Shown piece after piece: positions 7,641 to 14,196 of a DNA stretch of 14,251 bases (positions are counted from its first letter, which is position 1; each line of letters opens with the position of its first letter). The DNA lies in assembly GCA_964530555.1 (NCBI GenBank), contig CAZHBD010000022.1, forward strand, positions 1 to 14,251. Reading direction: 5' to 3'. Source of the stretch: CAZHBD01 sp964530555 (GTDB lineage Bacteria > Patescibacteriota > Saccharimonadia > Saccharimonadales > AWTP1-31). Below the pieces are notes generated by a model that did no database searches, had not been told where the DNA came from, and worked only from the letters and a program-made list of their open reading frames with translations. A program made the translations under genes and the position numbers.

Positions 7641-8123
7641 ATGCTAAAAGATTTAAGAAAACGAACAGAAGGCTTCACGATCATCGAAGTTTTGATCGTG
7701 CTAGCAATCGCTGGTTTGATCCTGCTGATTGTGTTCCTAGCAGTTCCTGCTTTGCAGCGTAACTCACGAAATACCCAACGCAAGAACGACGTAGCAGCTA
7801 TTTTGGGCGGTGTTACCGAATATGCTAATAACAACGCTGGTGAGTTACCTGGCGATTGGGATGGAGGCAACTCATTATGGAGAAAAGACTCTTCCGCAAC
7901 CGCCGGAACTTCGGTAAAGCTTGGACATTACACAGGTACAGATGTTACGTATAAAGTAGCAACTCCTACTCAAACTAATGCAAATGATCCAGACAAGGTA
8001 TTGGTGGTTAAGGGTGCTAAATGCAACGGCTCTGACTCAGAGGCTGGCTCAGGACGGCAAGTAGCAGCGCTCTACTCCGTAGAGTCAGGATCTAGTAACA
8101 CACCAGTTTGTCAGGATAGCTAG
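7641..8123 (+). CDS. Type IV prepilin, probable major pilin subunit
   Basis: A 160-aa class III-signal prepilin. A short basic leader (residues 1-11, ending EG) precedes the cleavage site G11|F12. The mature start is FTIIEV with the conserved Glu at +5 (E16), followed by the hydrophobic N-terminal helix (about 12-36) and the amphipathic extension (RNSRNTQRKNDVAAIL, about 40-55). The globular domain has just two cysteines, C128 and C157, well placed for the C-terminal disulfide loop seen in type IVa pilins. Evidence that it is the major subunit: compact size, its own strong promoter and SD, its own terminator, and a position apart from the minor prepilin block. It would be processed by the PilD encoded next. 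The major-pilin role is an inference; prepilin identity is certain. Confidence 0.9.
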   Translation: MLKDLRKRTEGFTIIEVLIVLAIAGLILLIVFLAVPALQRNSRNTQRKNDVAAILGGVTEYANNNAGELPGDWDGGNSLWRKDSSATAGTSVKLGHYTGTDVTYKVATPTQTNANDPDKVLVVKGAKCNGSDSEAGSGRQVAALYSVESGSSNTPVCQDS

Positions 8124-8142
8124 TATTAACACAGCTTTCAAT

Positions 8143-8174
8143 AAAAGCAGGGCCTTCGGGCTCTGTTTTTGTTT
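8143..8174 (+). terminator. Intrinsic terminator after the major pilin gene
   Basis: CAGGGCC (8148-8154), a TTCG tetraloop (8155-8158) and GGCTCTG (8159-8165) form a 7-bp stem with one G-T pair. It is preceded by AAAA and followed by TTTTTGTTT. This is a textbook intrinsic terminator with a very stable UUCG loop. It would end the pilin message before pilD, which starts only 16 bases later. Confidence 0.88.
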
Positions 8175-8175
8175 G

Positions 8176-8189
8176 TGCTAAGCTATAAC
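8176..8189 (+). promoter_or_regulatory. Possible -10 region abutting the pilD start
   Basis: Two candidate -10 boxes overlap here. The first is TAAGCT (8179-8184), a TAnnnT box preceded by TGC, which would place the transcript start exactly on the pilD ATG. The second is TATAAC (8184-8189), which would start inside the gene and favour a GTG at 8203. No convincing -35 is visible, and the upstream space is taken by the terminator. The call is tentative. Confidence 0.35.
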
Positions 8190-8190
8190 A

Positions 8191-9015
8191 ATGATTATTC
8201 TTGTGCTTGTCGTGCTCGGGCTGGCGTTCGGAAGTTTCATTAACGCGCTGGTGTGGAGGGTGCATGCCCAGGAAGCTGCCAAGACGTCTGCAGCTAAGCG
8301 AAAGCTGGCTATAACCACTGGTCGCTCAATGTGTGTGCATTGCCGCCACGAGCTGGCCGCCAAAGACCTGGTACCTATCTTTAGCTGGCTATGGCTACGA
8401 GGCAAATGTCGCTACTGCCATAAACCCATCGACGATACACCACTCACCGAGATCCTCACGCCATTGCTGTTTGTTGTCTCGTATTTATGGTGGCCACTCG
8501 CTTGGACGGGAGAGGGCAAACTGCTGTTTGGTTTTTGGCTGGTCTTTTTAGTCGGGCTAATAGCCATGGCTAAGTACGACCTGCAGTGGTTTTTATTGCC
8601 CAACCGCATACTCTTTCCATTGTGTTATCTGTTGGCGGTGCAGCTGGCTCTACAGTTTGTGGTTTATGGGGGAGGCAAGGATTTGTTGTTTAGGAGTATA
8701 TACGGGTTCCTGATTGGGGGAGGTATCTTCTGGGCGTTATACCAACTGTCGCGCGGCAAATGGATCGGTGGAGGCGATGTGAAGTTAGGCTGGTTCTTGG
8801 GCGTGCTGGTCGGTGGACCGGCTAACAGCTTGCTGCTATTGTTCGTCGCCTCACTACTGGGTACGGCTGTGTCGTTGCCACTGCTGGCCACGGGTCGTGC
8901 CAGGCGTAAGACCCATCTACCATTCGGGCCGTTTTTGATCGGCGCAGCCGTCATCGTACAGTTGTTTGGAACAGCGTTTATCGGCTGGTATAAACGCCAA
9001 ATTGGCCTCTATTAG
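8191..9015 (+). CDS. pilD: Prepilin peptidase PilD (A24 aspartic protease, N-methyltransferase)
   Basis: The membrane-embedded bifunctional enzyme that cleaves prepilin leaders after Gly and N-methylates the new first residue. At 274 aa it is full length. It has the N-terminal GLAFGSFINALVWR segment (about 10-23) and a cytoplasmic zinc-type loop with C48-x2-C51 and C73-x2-C76. Six to eight hydrophobic helices follow. Both catalytic aspartates are visible: D130 in AKYDLQWFLLPN, and D196 in the GGGD (193-196) motif. It follows the major pilin terminator by 16 bases and has no good SD. Either it is translated from a leaderless message starting at the ATG, or the start is the GTG at 8203 four codons later; the first is kept because it leaves a complete first helix. 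Confidence 0.94.
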   Translation: MIILVLVVLGLAFGSFINALVWRVHAQEAAKTSAAKRKLAITTGRSMCVHCRHELAAKDLVPIFSWLWLRGKCRYCHKPIDDTPLTEILTPLLFVVSYLWWPLAWTGEGKLLFGFWLVFLVGLIAMAKYDLQWFLLPNRILFPLCYLLAVQLALQFVVYGGGKDLLFRSIYGFLIGGGIFWALYQLSRGKWIGGGDVKLGWFLGVLVGGPANSLLLLFVASLLGTAVSLPLLATGRARRKTHLPFGPFLIGAAVIVQLFGTAFIGWYKRQIGLY

Positions 9016-9029
9016 CGCCTAACTGCTTA

Positions 9030-9038
9030 TGCTATACT
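9030..9038 (+). promoter_or_regulatory. Extended -10 promoter of the minor prepilin operon (leaderless type)
   Basis: TGCTATACT is an extended -10 whose hexamer (9033-9038) ends only 7 bases before the ATG at 9046. The predicted start falls on or one base before the initiation codon. The 16 bases 9023-9038 match 726-741 upstream of pilM at 15 positions. No clear -35 is present. Confidence 0.65.
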
Positions 9039-9045
9039 GAAGCTC

Positions 9046-9990
9046 ATGAAGAGTGGGCGGCAGCAGTCCCGAGGGTTCACTATTGTCGAAACCCTTATTT
9101 ATTTAGCAGTAACGAGCTTGTTATTGGTGAGTGCTCTTACTTTGGTTAGTGGCTCGCAGAACAAGACACAGTTTAACGAGGCGGTGAACGACCTCGAACA
9201 AAAGCTCAACACCGTGATCAACAACGTCGCCAACGGCTACTATGCTGATGTTAACAAGCTTTCTACAGACTGGGTATGCACTGTTAACGCATCGAACCAA
9301 CCCCAATTTACAAGTAGCACGGGCTTAGGAAAGGGTACCAACAAAGACTGCGTGTTCATCGGTAGGGCGCTGCGCTTTGACGCAGGTCAAGAACAGTTCT
9401 ATGCCCTCAATATGGTGGGAGCCCGGCAAATTACCGATGCCACACTAGGTAAGCGGGAGGTCAAAACTATGGCTGAGGCCAATCCCGTAGCTGCAACTCC
9501 AGATGGGCATACACCGCCCAGCGCCTATCCTTCGTCCACCGAGACTATTCCACTCAAATATGGTCTCAAGATAGCTCTAGCCAAGTATCGCTCAGGTGGT
9601 GGCATCCAAGATACAGCTGGTGCAGTGTTTTATAGCTCGCTCAGTTCGTTTGATGATAAAAATCGACTTGTCAGTGGCGGCCAAGGCATCAACTACGCAC
9701 CAATACCGGGTAGTGACATTTCAAATAACAGCGCAACGTTTGTCAATAAGCTCGAAGATTTTAGCAACTCCACTGGCAGCTATAGTGGTGCCGGCTATGA
9801 AGACGGGGCAGGGCTCAAAAACCCACAAGATGGGATTTGGCTGTGTTTTAACAGCGGTACCACTAACCAGCATGTCACTATAACCATTGGTGGTCTGAAT
9901 AGCCAGGATGCAGTGCGCATGAGGATTCACAATAATAAATGTCCAGTCAGCAGTGATGTAACGGGGATAGCAAATGCATTTGGTAACTAA
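9046..9990 (+). CDS. Minor type IV prepilin, first gene of the minor pilin block
   Basis: A 314-aa prepilin, larger than the major pilin. The leader ends SRG, with cleavage G10|F11, mature start FTIVETLIY and Glu at +5 (E15). The hydrophobic helix spans about 11-35 and is followed by a polar amphipathic region (about 40-65). The long extracellular domain is Gly/Ser/Thr/Asn rich with four cysteines (C78 and C102 first, two near the C-terminus). It occupies the FimU/GspH place in a block whose next members resemble PilV, PilW and PilX, but I see no specific FimU similarity beyond the signal. Start choice: the leader is of normal length from this ATG, and the -10 box 7 bases upstream implies leaderless translation; no SD is visible. 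It overlaps the next gene by 17 bases. Confidence 0.85.
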   Translation: MKSGRQQSRGFTIVETLIYLAVTSLLLVSALTLVSGSQNKTQFNEAVNDLEQKLNTVINNVANGYYADVNKLSTDWVCTVNASNQPQFTSSTGLGKGTNKDCVFIGRALRFDAGQEQFYALNMVGARQITDATLGKREVKTMAEANPVAATPDGHTPPSAYPSSTETIPLKYGLKIALAKYRSGGGIQDTAGAVFYSSLSSFDDKNRLVSGGQGINYAPIPGSDISNNSATFVNKLEDFSNSTGSYSGAGYEDGAGLKNPQDGIWLCFNSGTTNQHVTITIGGLNSQDAVRMRIHNNKCPVSSDVTGIANAFGN

Positions 9991-10456
9991 GCTTCGTGAG
10001 CGAGGCGACACCATCGTTGAGGTGGTGATCGCTGCTGCCTTGGTAGGCTTGGTGCTTGTTAGTTCGTTCAGTATTGCCAATCGAAGCTCTCAAGGTATAC
10101 GTGACGCTGCCGAGCATGATGAGGCGCAGAAGATTGCCCAAGGAGCGATGGAAGGCTTACAGAGCTGGGTTGATGCCCACCCGAACCTATTGACCGACCC
10201 GACAGTACCGTTGTTTTGCCGTGATGGTTCGAATGCTGGTACTCATAGCAGTAGCGTGCCTGTTGAAACTCGCGCCGAACTGGATGCCGCAGACGTTACA
10301 AAAAATGATGGTGGCAACTGCAAACAAGGGCAATACCGGGTATTTTTCGAGCGTGACAGCGTTCGACCAGACATATTCATTGTGTATGTTCTATGGGACA
10401 GGCTTGGCGGTGGTACTAGCCAGGTTTCATTTGTGTACAAGGTAGTAGGGGTATGA
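9974..10456 (+). CDS. Minor type IV prepilin, PilV/GspI-like, with Asp at mature position 1
   Basis: A 160-aa prepilin with basic leader ending ERG, cleavage G11|D12, and mature start DTIVEVVIA with Glu at +5 (E16). The hydrophobic helix (about 13-36) runs into an amphipathic segment of the PilV/GspI kind (about 37-65, containing AQKIAQGAMEGLQ). The compact domain has two cysteines (C82, C116), a plausible disulfide. Asp at the +1 position is unusual, since most prepilins have Phe, Met or Leu there. A GGGGA ribosome site at 9963-9967, 6 bases before the ATG, strongly supports this start even though it overlaps the preceding gene by 17 bases. Its TGA overlaps the next ATG (ATGA). Assignment to PilV/GspI rests on position between the first minor prepilin and a PilW-like gene plus the helix pattern. 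Confidence 0.82.
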   Translation: MHLVTKLRERGDTIVEVVIAAALVGLVLVSSFSIANRSSQGIRDAAEHDEAQKIAQGAMEGLQSWVDAHPNLLTDPTVPLFCRDGSNAGTHSSSVPVETRAELDAADVTKNDGGNCKQGQYRVFFERDSVRPDIFIVYVLWDRLGGGTSQVSFVYKVVGV

Positions 10457-11169
10457 GTATACCACCTCAACAATGTCAAAAAGGCTTTACGCTCATCGAG
10501 CTGTTGATCGCCTCTTCTATCTTTTCGGTCATACTGCTGCTCTGTACCTTTGGCCTGATGCAAATTGGGCGCATTTACTACAAAGGCGCCAACACGAGCC
10601 GAACGCAGACAGTGTTGCGTACCGTAACCGAGGACATTGTCCAGGCAATTCAGTTTAGCGGCCGTGATGTATTCGCAACACCTGTAGCTGCCCCAGGGTC
10701 TGTTCAGTCGGTTTGCTTAGGCGATCATCGGTATAGTTACGTCTTGGGGCGTCAGCTCAAAAACAGTACCCCCATTAACGGCGCCAGTCAAACGGCTCAT
10801 GCGCTGCAAATTGATGCCTTTGACGGTACTTGTCCTGCAAGTCCAAACGCCAATATGAACAGTGTTGCTGGAAGTTCGTTGCAACCCGACACGACGACCT
10901 TACCGTCAGGGAATATAAACCCAACTCGTGAAGCGCTCAACGAAGGCATGACCTTGTTTGCTTTGCAGGTTACCGAACCATCACCCGGGCTGTTCGATGT
11001 CTGGGTAAAGGTGGGCAGCGGTGATGCAGACCTGTACACCGATAATACAAACAGCACATTCAGCACATTTAGTGGCATGGACCTTGCAACCGCGCGCTGC
11101 AAGGGTGGGGATGGCCAGCAGTACTGTGTAGTTTCAGAAATAAAGACAACGGTCCGAAAAAAGGTATAA
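10453..11169 (+). CDS. Minor type IV prepilin, PilW/GspJ-like
   Basis: A 238-aa prepilin. The leader ends QKG, with cleavage G11|F12, mature start FTLIELLIA and Glu at +5 (E16). The hydrophobic helix spans about 12-38. The following helix (RTQTVLRTVTEDIVQAIQFS, about 50-69) resembles PilW/GspJ proteins, whose long N-terminal helix continues into a dimer-like segment. Six cysteines are present in all: one in the leader (C8), one in the membrane helix (C31), and extracellular ones at 88, 127, 216 and 225. The start overlaps the previous stop as ATGA, and the AGGGG at 10447-10451 lies too close to be an ideal SD, so translational coupling is likely. Its TAA shares a base with a downstream ATG. 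The product probably belongs to the minor-pilin priming complex. Confidence 0.82.
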   Translation: MSIPPQQCQKGFTLIELLIASSIFSVILLLCTFGLMQIGRIYYKGANTSRTQTVLRTVTEDIVQAIQFSGRDVFATPVAAPGSVQSVCLGDHRYSYVLGRQLKNSTPINGASQTAHALQIDAFDGTCPASPNANMNSVAGSSLQPDTTTLPSGNINPTREALNEGMTLFALQVTEPSPGLFDVWVKVGSGDADLYTDNTNSTFSTFSGMDLATARCKGGDGQQYCVVSEIKTTVRKKV

Positions 11170-11170
11170 T
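11165..11170 (+). promoter_or_regulatory. Possible internal promoter before the PilX-like gene
   Basis: A perfect TATAAT lies across the stop codon of the PilW-like gene, with AAGACA (11143-11148) as a 4/6 match to a -35 at 16-base spacing. The start would fall near 11177, about 7 bases before ATG 11184. The hexamer partly arises from the constrained GTA-TAA-TG context, so chance is possible. Confidence 0.3.
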
Positions 11171-11183
11171 GAGGATAAGCACT

Positions 11184-12662
11184 ATGAGGGTACGTTCGAT
11201 TCGCACACAAGAGTCCGGTCTGGTATCTATCATCATTACCATGATTTTGATGATTGTGCTGAGCTTGATTGTTTTAGGTTTTGCTCAGCTTGCCCGTAAT
11301 AATCAGCGAGAAACATTGGATCGGCAATTGAGCACTCAGGCACTGTATGCGGCTGAGTCCGGGGTTAACATGGCGGTCAAGGCTATTAACAATGGTTTTG
11401 ATACGAATATCACCGATTGCGATCCAACAAACATCTTACCTGGCGAAAATTACGACTTAGGTAATAATGCAGAGATTAGCTGTCTTCTGATTGACCAAAC
11501 CCCACCGGTTCTTAATTTTGACGCCGTTACGGTTGATAAGTCGACCGTCTTTCCGATAAAGAGCGTTAACCCTAATACTGGTGATCCACTGAATCTCGAC
11601 AGCCTAACGATCAAGTGGCGAAAAAAGGATGGTGGTAGCTCATACCCATCCACCGACGCGCCCAACTTGCCTCCTGCACCAAGCTGGTCAGGCACGGCTG
11701 CGGGTATGCTGCGAATCGATCTGGTCCCAACTGCTTCATCTGACTTAACGCGGACAAAGCTTGCTCAGAACAGCTTTACGGTGTTCGCCTATCCTAAGGG
11801 AAGTGATGGGAACATTACCTATACGGCTAGCAAAACAGATGCCAGCCAAGGGGCTGTCAAAGAAGGTAACTGTACCAACTACGAATGTACTCTCAAGATC
11901 ACAATGCCTGCGTCGCTGAGCCGCGCGCAGTTCTACATGCGCTTAAAATCCATCTACGTCGATAACGAAGTGGAAATTGTTGGCCGCAGTCGTGACCTCA
12001 GTGTAGACGGTGGTACGGCCCACTTCACTGGCGCGCAAGCCAAGATTGATGTGACCGGCAAAGCAGCCGATGTTTTGAAGCGTATCCAGGTTGGTCGCCC
12101 AATCGATTCATACGATACGACTTTTGCAGACCAGGCTTTGGATGTTGCACAACCCATCTGTAAGTTACTCAAAGTTCAGCCCAAAGCCGGTGGAAGCCTC
12201 GATGGTTGTAATATTCCTGATCAAACCCCGCAGCCGCAAAGCTGTCCAATAGGGCAGAATTGTGACCAAGTCAATAACGGTGATCCGAACGGCAACGCTG
12301 CAATCGGGACCTACTGCTTAGTGCGCGACTGTTCTGTGGAGACGGGTTTTCAGTACAGCAGCGCTACTGATAGTAGACGCTGGATTATCACTATCGTCAA
12401 TAACTCGGCTAACGATAATAGCGTGGTGCGAGGTTGTGACTGGAATTATGGCGATGGCAAGACCGATAAGAATGTCCATTGTAATAAAGGCGATCAGTTT
12501 CAGCATCAGTTCCCAACCGGTGGTGGCTGCAAATCATACACCACTAAATTGGTGATGCATTTCAACAACGGTGCCCCTGATAAAACAACGTACAAAACGT
12601 ACTGGGTTCCTGACAATAACAAGTTGCCAAGTGGTGCCGACCAGTTCGATGGGCCTTGCTAG
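11184..12662 (+). CDS. PilX/GspK-like minor pilin with cysteine-rich, PKD-like C-terminus; candidate tip adhesin
   Basis: A 492-aa protein. The N-terminus fits the PilX_N pattern: a basic leader ending ESG, cleavage G12|L13, a hydrophobic helix (about 13-35), and the hallmark TQALYAAESGVNMA (about 51-64). There is no Glu at mature position 5 (Ile instead), as is typical of GspK/PilX tip subunits. The extracellular part is long, with 14 cysteines. Near the C-terminus DWNYGDG (419-425), followed by QFQHQF and SYTTKLVM, resembles a PKD fold, an Ig-like domain common in adhesins. It ends in Cys. Start choice: ATG 11184 has a GAGGAT SD (11171-11176) with 7-base spacing; an in-frame ATG at 11169, overlapping the previous stop as TAATG, would add five residues and cannot be excluded. 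The tip-adhesin role is inferred. Confidence 0.78.
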   Translation: MRVRSIRTQESGLVSIIITMILMIVLSLIVLGFAQLARNNQRETLDRQLSTQALYAAESGVNMAVKAINNGFDTNITDCDPTNILPGENYDLGNNAEISCLLIDQTPPVLNFDAVTVDKSTVFPIKSVNPNTGDPLNLDSLTIKWRKKDGGSSYPSTDAPNLPPAPSWSGTAAGMLRIDLVPTASSDLTRTKLAQNSFTVFAYPKGSDGNITYTASKTDASQGAVKEGNCTNYECTLKITMPASLSRAQFYMRLKSIYVDNEVEIVGRSRDLSVDGGTAHFTGAQAKIDVTGKAADVLKRIQVGRPIDSYDTTFADQALDVAQPICKLLKVQPKAGGSLDGCNIPDQTPQPQSCPIGQNCDQVNNGDPNGNAAIGTYCLVRDCSVETGFQYSSATDSRRWIITIVNNSANDNSVVRGCDWNYGDGKTDKNVHCNKGDQFQHQFPTGGGCKSYTTKLVMHFNNGAPDKTTYKTYWVPDNNKLPSGADQFDGPC

Positions 12663-13573
12663 TCGTTTTTACGGTGAAACTTCTCGTGCACTGCCTTCAA
12701 GTGTGGGTCGGTAACATGCGTGTAAATCTGCGTAGTAGCGATGTTGCTGTGGCCTAGCATAGCTTGCACGCTGCGTAGATCGGCCCCGTTCATCAGTAGG
12801 TCAGTAGCAAAGCTATGCCGCAGTGTATGTGGTGACACATGCTTGGTTATTCCGGCCAATCGGGCATAGTGGGCAACCATTCGCTGCACGCTTCGTGCCG
12901 TTAGGCGGCTAAAATCACCACTGGTATCGACATCTTTTCTGCCCCCCAGGCGAATGAAGAGTGGCTGAGCATTGTCCTGCCGGCGATTGAGGTACAGTTC
13001 TAGCCATCCGGCAGCTTCGTGGCTAATAAATATTGGCCGATCTTTCTGGCCTTTACCGCGGACCATAAATTCACGCCGCTTTAGATTCACATGATCTCGG
13101 TTTAGCCCAACTAACTCAGAGACACGCAGCCCACTGCTAAACAGGAGCTCTAAAATAGCTCGGTCACGCAAACCTCCAATCTCATCTGTTTTGGCCACAG
13201 CAAATAAACGCTGAACTTCTTCGGGCGATAAAAACGTTACCTGTTTGCGGGTAGTTCGGGCTAGCTCGACCTTATCGGCACTCAGAGCGGGAATGTCACG
13301 CTTGGCACAAAATTTTAAGAAACTTCGCAGTGCTATCAGGTGGTAGTTCTGAGTTGTTTTTTGTAGCTCATCCGACACATTCGTTCCCAGTCGGTTGAGC
13401 CATAAACGCCACTTACGAATAAATTCAGGCGTAATATCGGTGACCTCGATATCGCCTTCGTAGTCGAGTATACGTGTCAGGTAATGGTCATAATTGGCGA
13501 TCGTTTTCTGAGAACGGTTTTGCTCAATCTCTAAATATTCTAGAAAGTCAGTCTTTGCTTTGCTAAATAGCAT
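12659..13573 (-). CDS. xerC: Xer-type tyrosine site-specific recombinase
   Basis: A 304-aa tyrosine recombinase, likely the chromosome-dimer resolution Xer enzyme. The N-terminal SAM-like core-binding domain (about 7-95) starts FLEYLEIEQNRSQKTIANY. The catalytic domain carries the full active site: R150 (SGLRVSEL), K174 (VRGKGQK), H249 and R252 (HTLRHSFATDLL), H275 (LGHSNIATTQIYTH) and the nucleophile Y284. Length matches XerC/XerD; I cannot separate C from D from sequence alone, and single-Xer systems exist. I chose ATG 13573 over a GTG six codons upstream (13591) because a TACAAT -10 box lies between them, 6 bases before the ATG. The GTG would lie upstream of the transcript start. Its TAG overlaps the stop of the convergent PilX-like gene in a shared CTAG. 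Confidence 0.9.
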   Translation of the reverse strand: MLFSKAKTDFLEYLEIEQNRSQKTIANYDHYLTRILDYEGDIEVTDITPEFIRKWRLWLNRLGTNVSDELQKTTQNYHLIALRSFLKFCAKRDIPALSADKVELARTTRKQVTFLSPEEVQRLFAVAKTDEIGGLRDRAILELLFSSGLRVSELVGLNRDHVNLKRREFMVRGKGQKDRPIFISHEAAGWLELYLNRRQDNAQPLFIRLGGRKDVDTSGDFSRLTARSVQRMVAHYARLAGITKHVSPHTLRHSFATDLLMNGADLRSVQAMLGHSNIATTQIYTHVTDPHLKAVHEKFHRKND

Positions 13574-13579
13574 AACTAC

Positions 13580-13585
13580 ATTGTA
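13580..13585 (-). promoter_or_regulatory. -10 box of the xer gene (leaderless type)
   Basis: On the minus strand TACAAT is followed after 6 bases by the xer ATG (13573). The predicted transcription start is the A of the ATG. No SD exists between the box and the start, and the -35 region is weak (no TTGACA-like hexamer at 16-18 bases). Confidence 0.6.
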
Positions 13586-13686
13586 CGACACCCCACCGAA
13601 TCAAAGGGAAAAGAGCAGCCAGAGCAATAGATCGCATTTTTTGCCCTGCGCGAGGAGAAAAACCGTAGGTTTGTCTCATTGTCCTC

Positions 13687-13695
13687 TGTTATACT
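13687..13695 (+). promoter_or_regulatory. Extended -10 promoter of ndk
   Basis: TGTTATACT is an extended -10 (hexamer 13690-13695) lying 27 bases before the ndk ATG. The -35 region is poor; TTGTCT at 13671-13676 is too close. The predicted start near 13702 leaves a ~20-base leader with an AAAGGA SD (13711-13716), so this gene uses conventional initiation. Confidence 0.6.
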
Positions 13696-13722
13696 GAGCG
13701 CATAAGCTAAAAAGGAACATTA

Positions 13723-14187
13723 ATGGAACGAACACTTATTATTCTCAAGCCTGACGCTCTGCAGCGTGACCTCATTGGCGAGATCATCCGTCGGCTTGAG
13801 CAAAAGGGTTTAAAGATTATTGGTCTAAAGATGATGCGTTTAGACAAAGCAGTGTTGGCTGCTCACTACGCGCATATAGTCGACAAGCCATTTTATCAAG
13901 ACGTTGAATCGTTCATGCAAAGCTCACCAGTGGTAGTTATGGCACTGGAAGGCTACGAATGTGTGGACTCGGTTCGGCTCATAGTTGGTGCGACCAATCC
14001 TCGCCAAGCAACCGCAGGAACTATTCGTGGAGATCTAGCTATGGGTAATGGTCGTAACCTTATACACGCCTCTGACAGTAAAGAAAATGGTGCCAACGAA
14101 GTCGAGCGCTTCTTTGGCAAAGACGAGTTATTTACTTACGAAAAAGACAATCTTCCACAGATCTACCCGCCCAACGAACGATCTTAA
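13723..14187 (+). CDS. ndk: Nucleoside diphosphate kinase
   Basis: Cytoplasmic enzyme that transfers the terminal phosphate of ATP to NDPs via a phospho-histidine, balancing NTP and dNTP pools. This matters in reduced genomes with little nucleotide synthesis. The 154-aa length is normal. The start ERTLIILKPDAL (2-13) carries the conserved Lys (K9). ATNPRQATAGTIRGDLA (90-106) is the nucleotide-binding segment, and NLIHASDS (112-119) holds the catalytic His115. The ATG at 13723 has an AAAGGA site 6 bases upstream and gives the standard N-terminus. It is transcribed divergently from the xer gene across a 149-base gap and ends 9 bases before a convergent tRNA gene, with no clear intrinsic terminator between them. 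Confidence 0.97.
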   Translation: MERTLIILKPDALQRDLIGEIIRRLEQKGLKIIGLKMMRLDKAVLAAHYAHIVDKPFYQDVESFMQSSPVVVMALEGYECVDSVRLIVGATNPRQATAGTIRGDLAMGNGRNLIHASDSKENGANEVERFFGKDELFTYEKDNLPQIYPPNERS

Positions 14188-14196
14188 ACTACATCA

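Noticed and set aside
3159..10456. UGA recoding as glycine (genetic code 25)
   Set aside because: TGA ends the pilO-like gene and the second minor prepilin in ATGA overlaps with well-supported starts, so UGA is a stop here.
13592..13686. Possible dif site, terminator or small RNA in the xer-ndk gap
   Set aside because: No 28-base dif-like dyad is visible. A T-run followed by GCCCTGCGCGAGG and an A-run gives only a 3-bp stem, with a G-G mismatch preventing pairing into the flanking runs. Apart from the two promoters I see nothing supportable.
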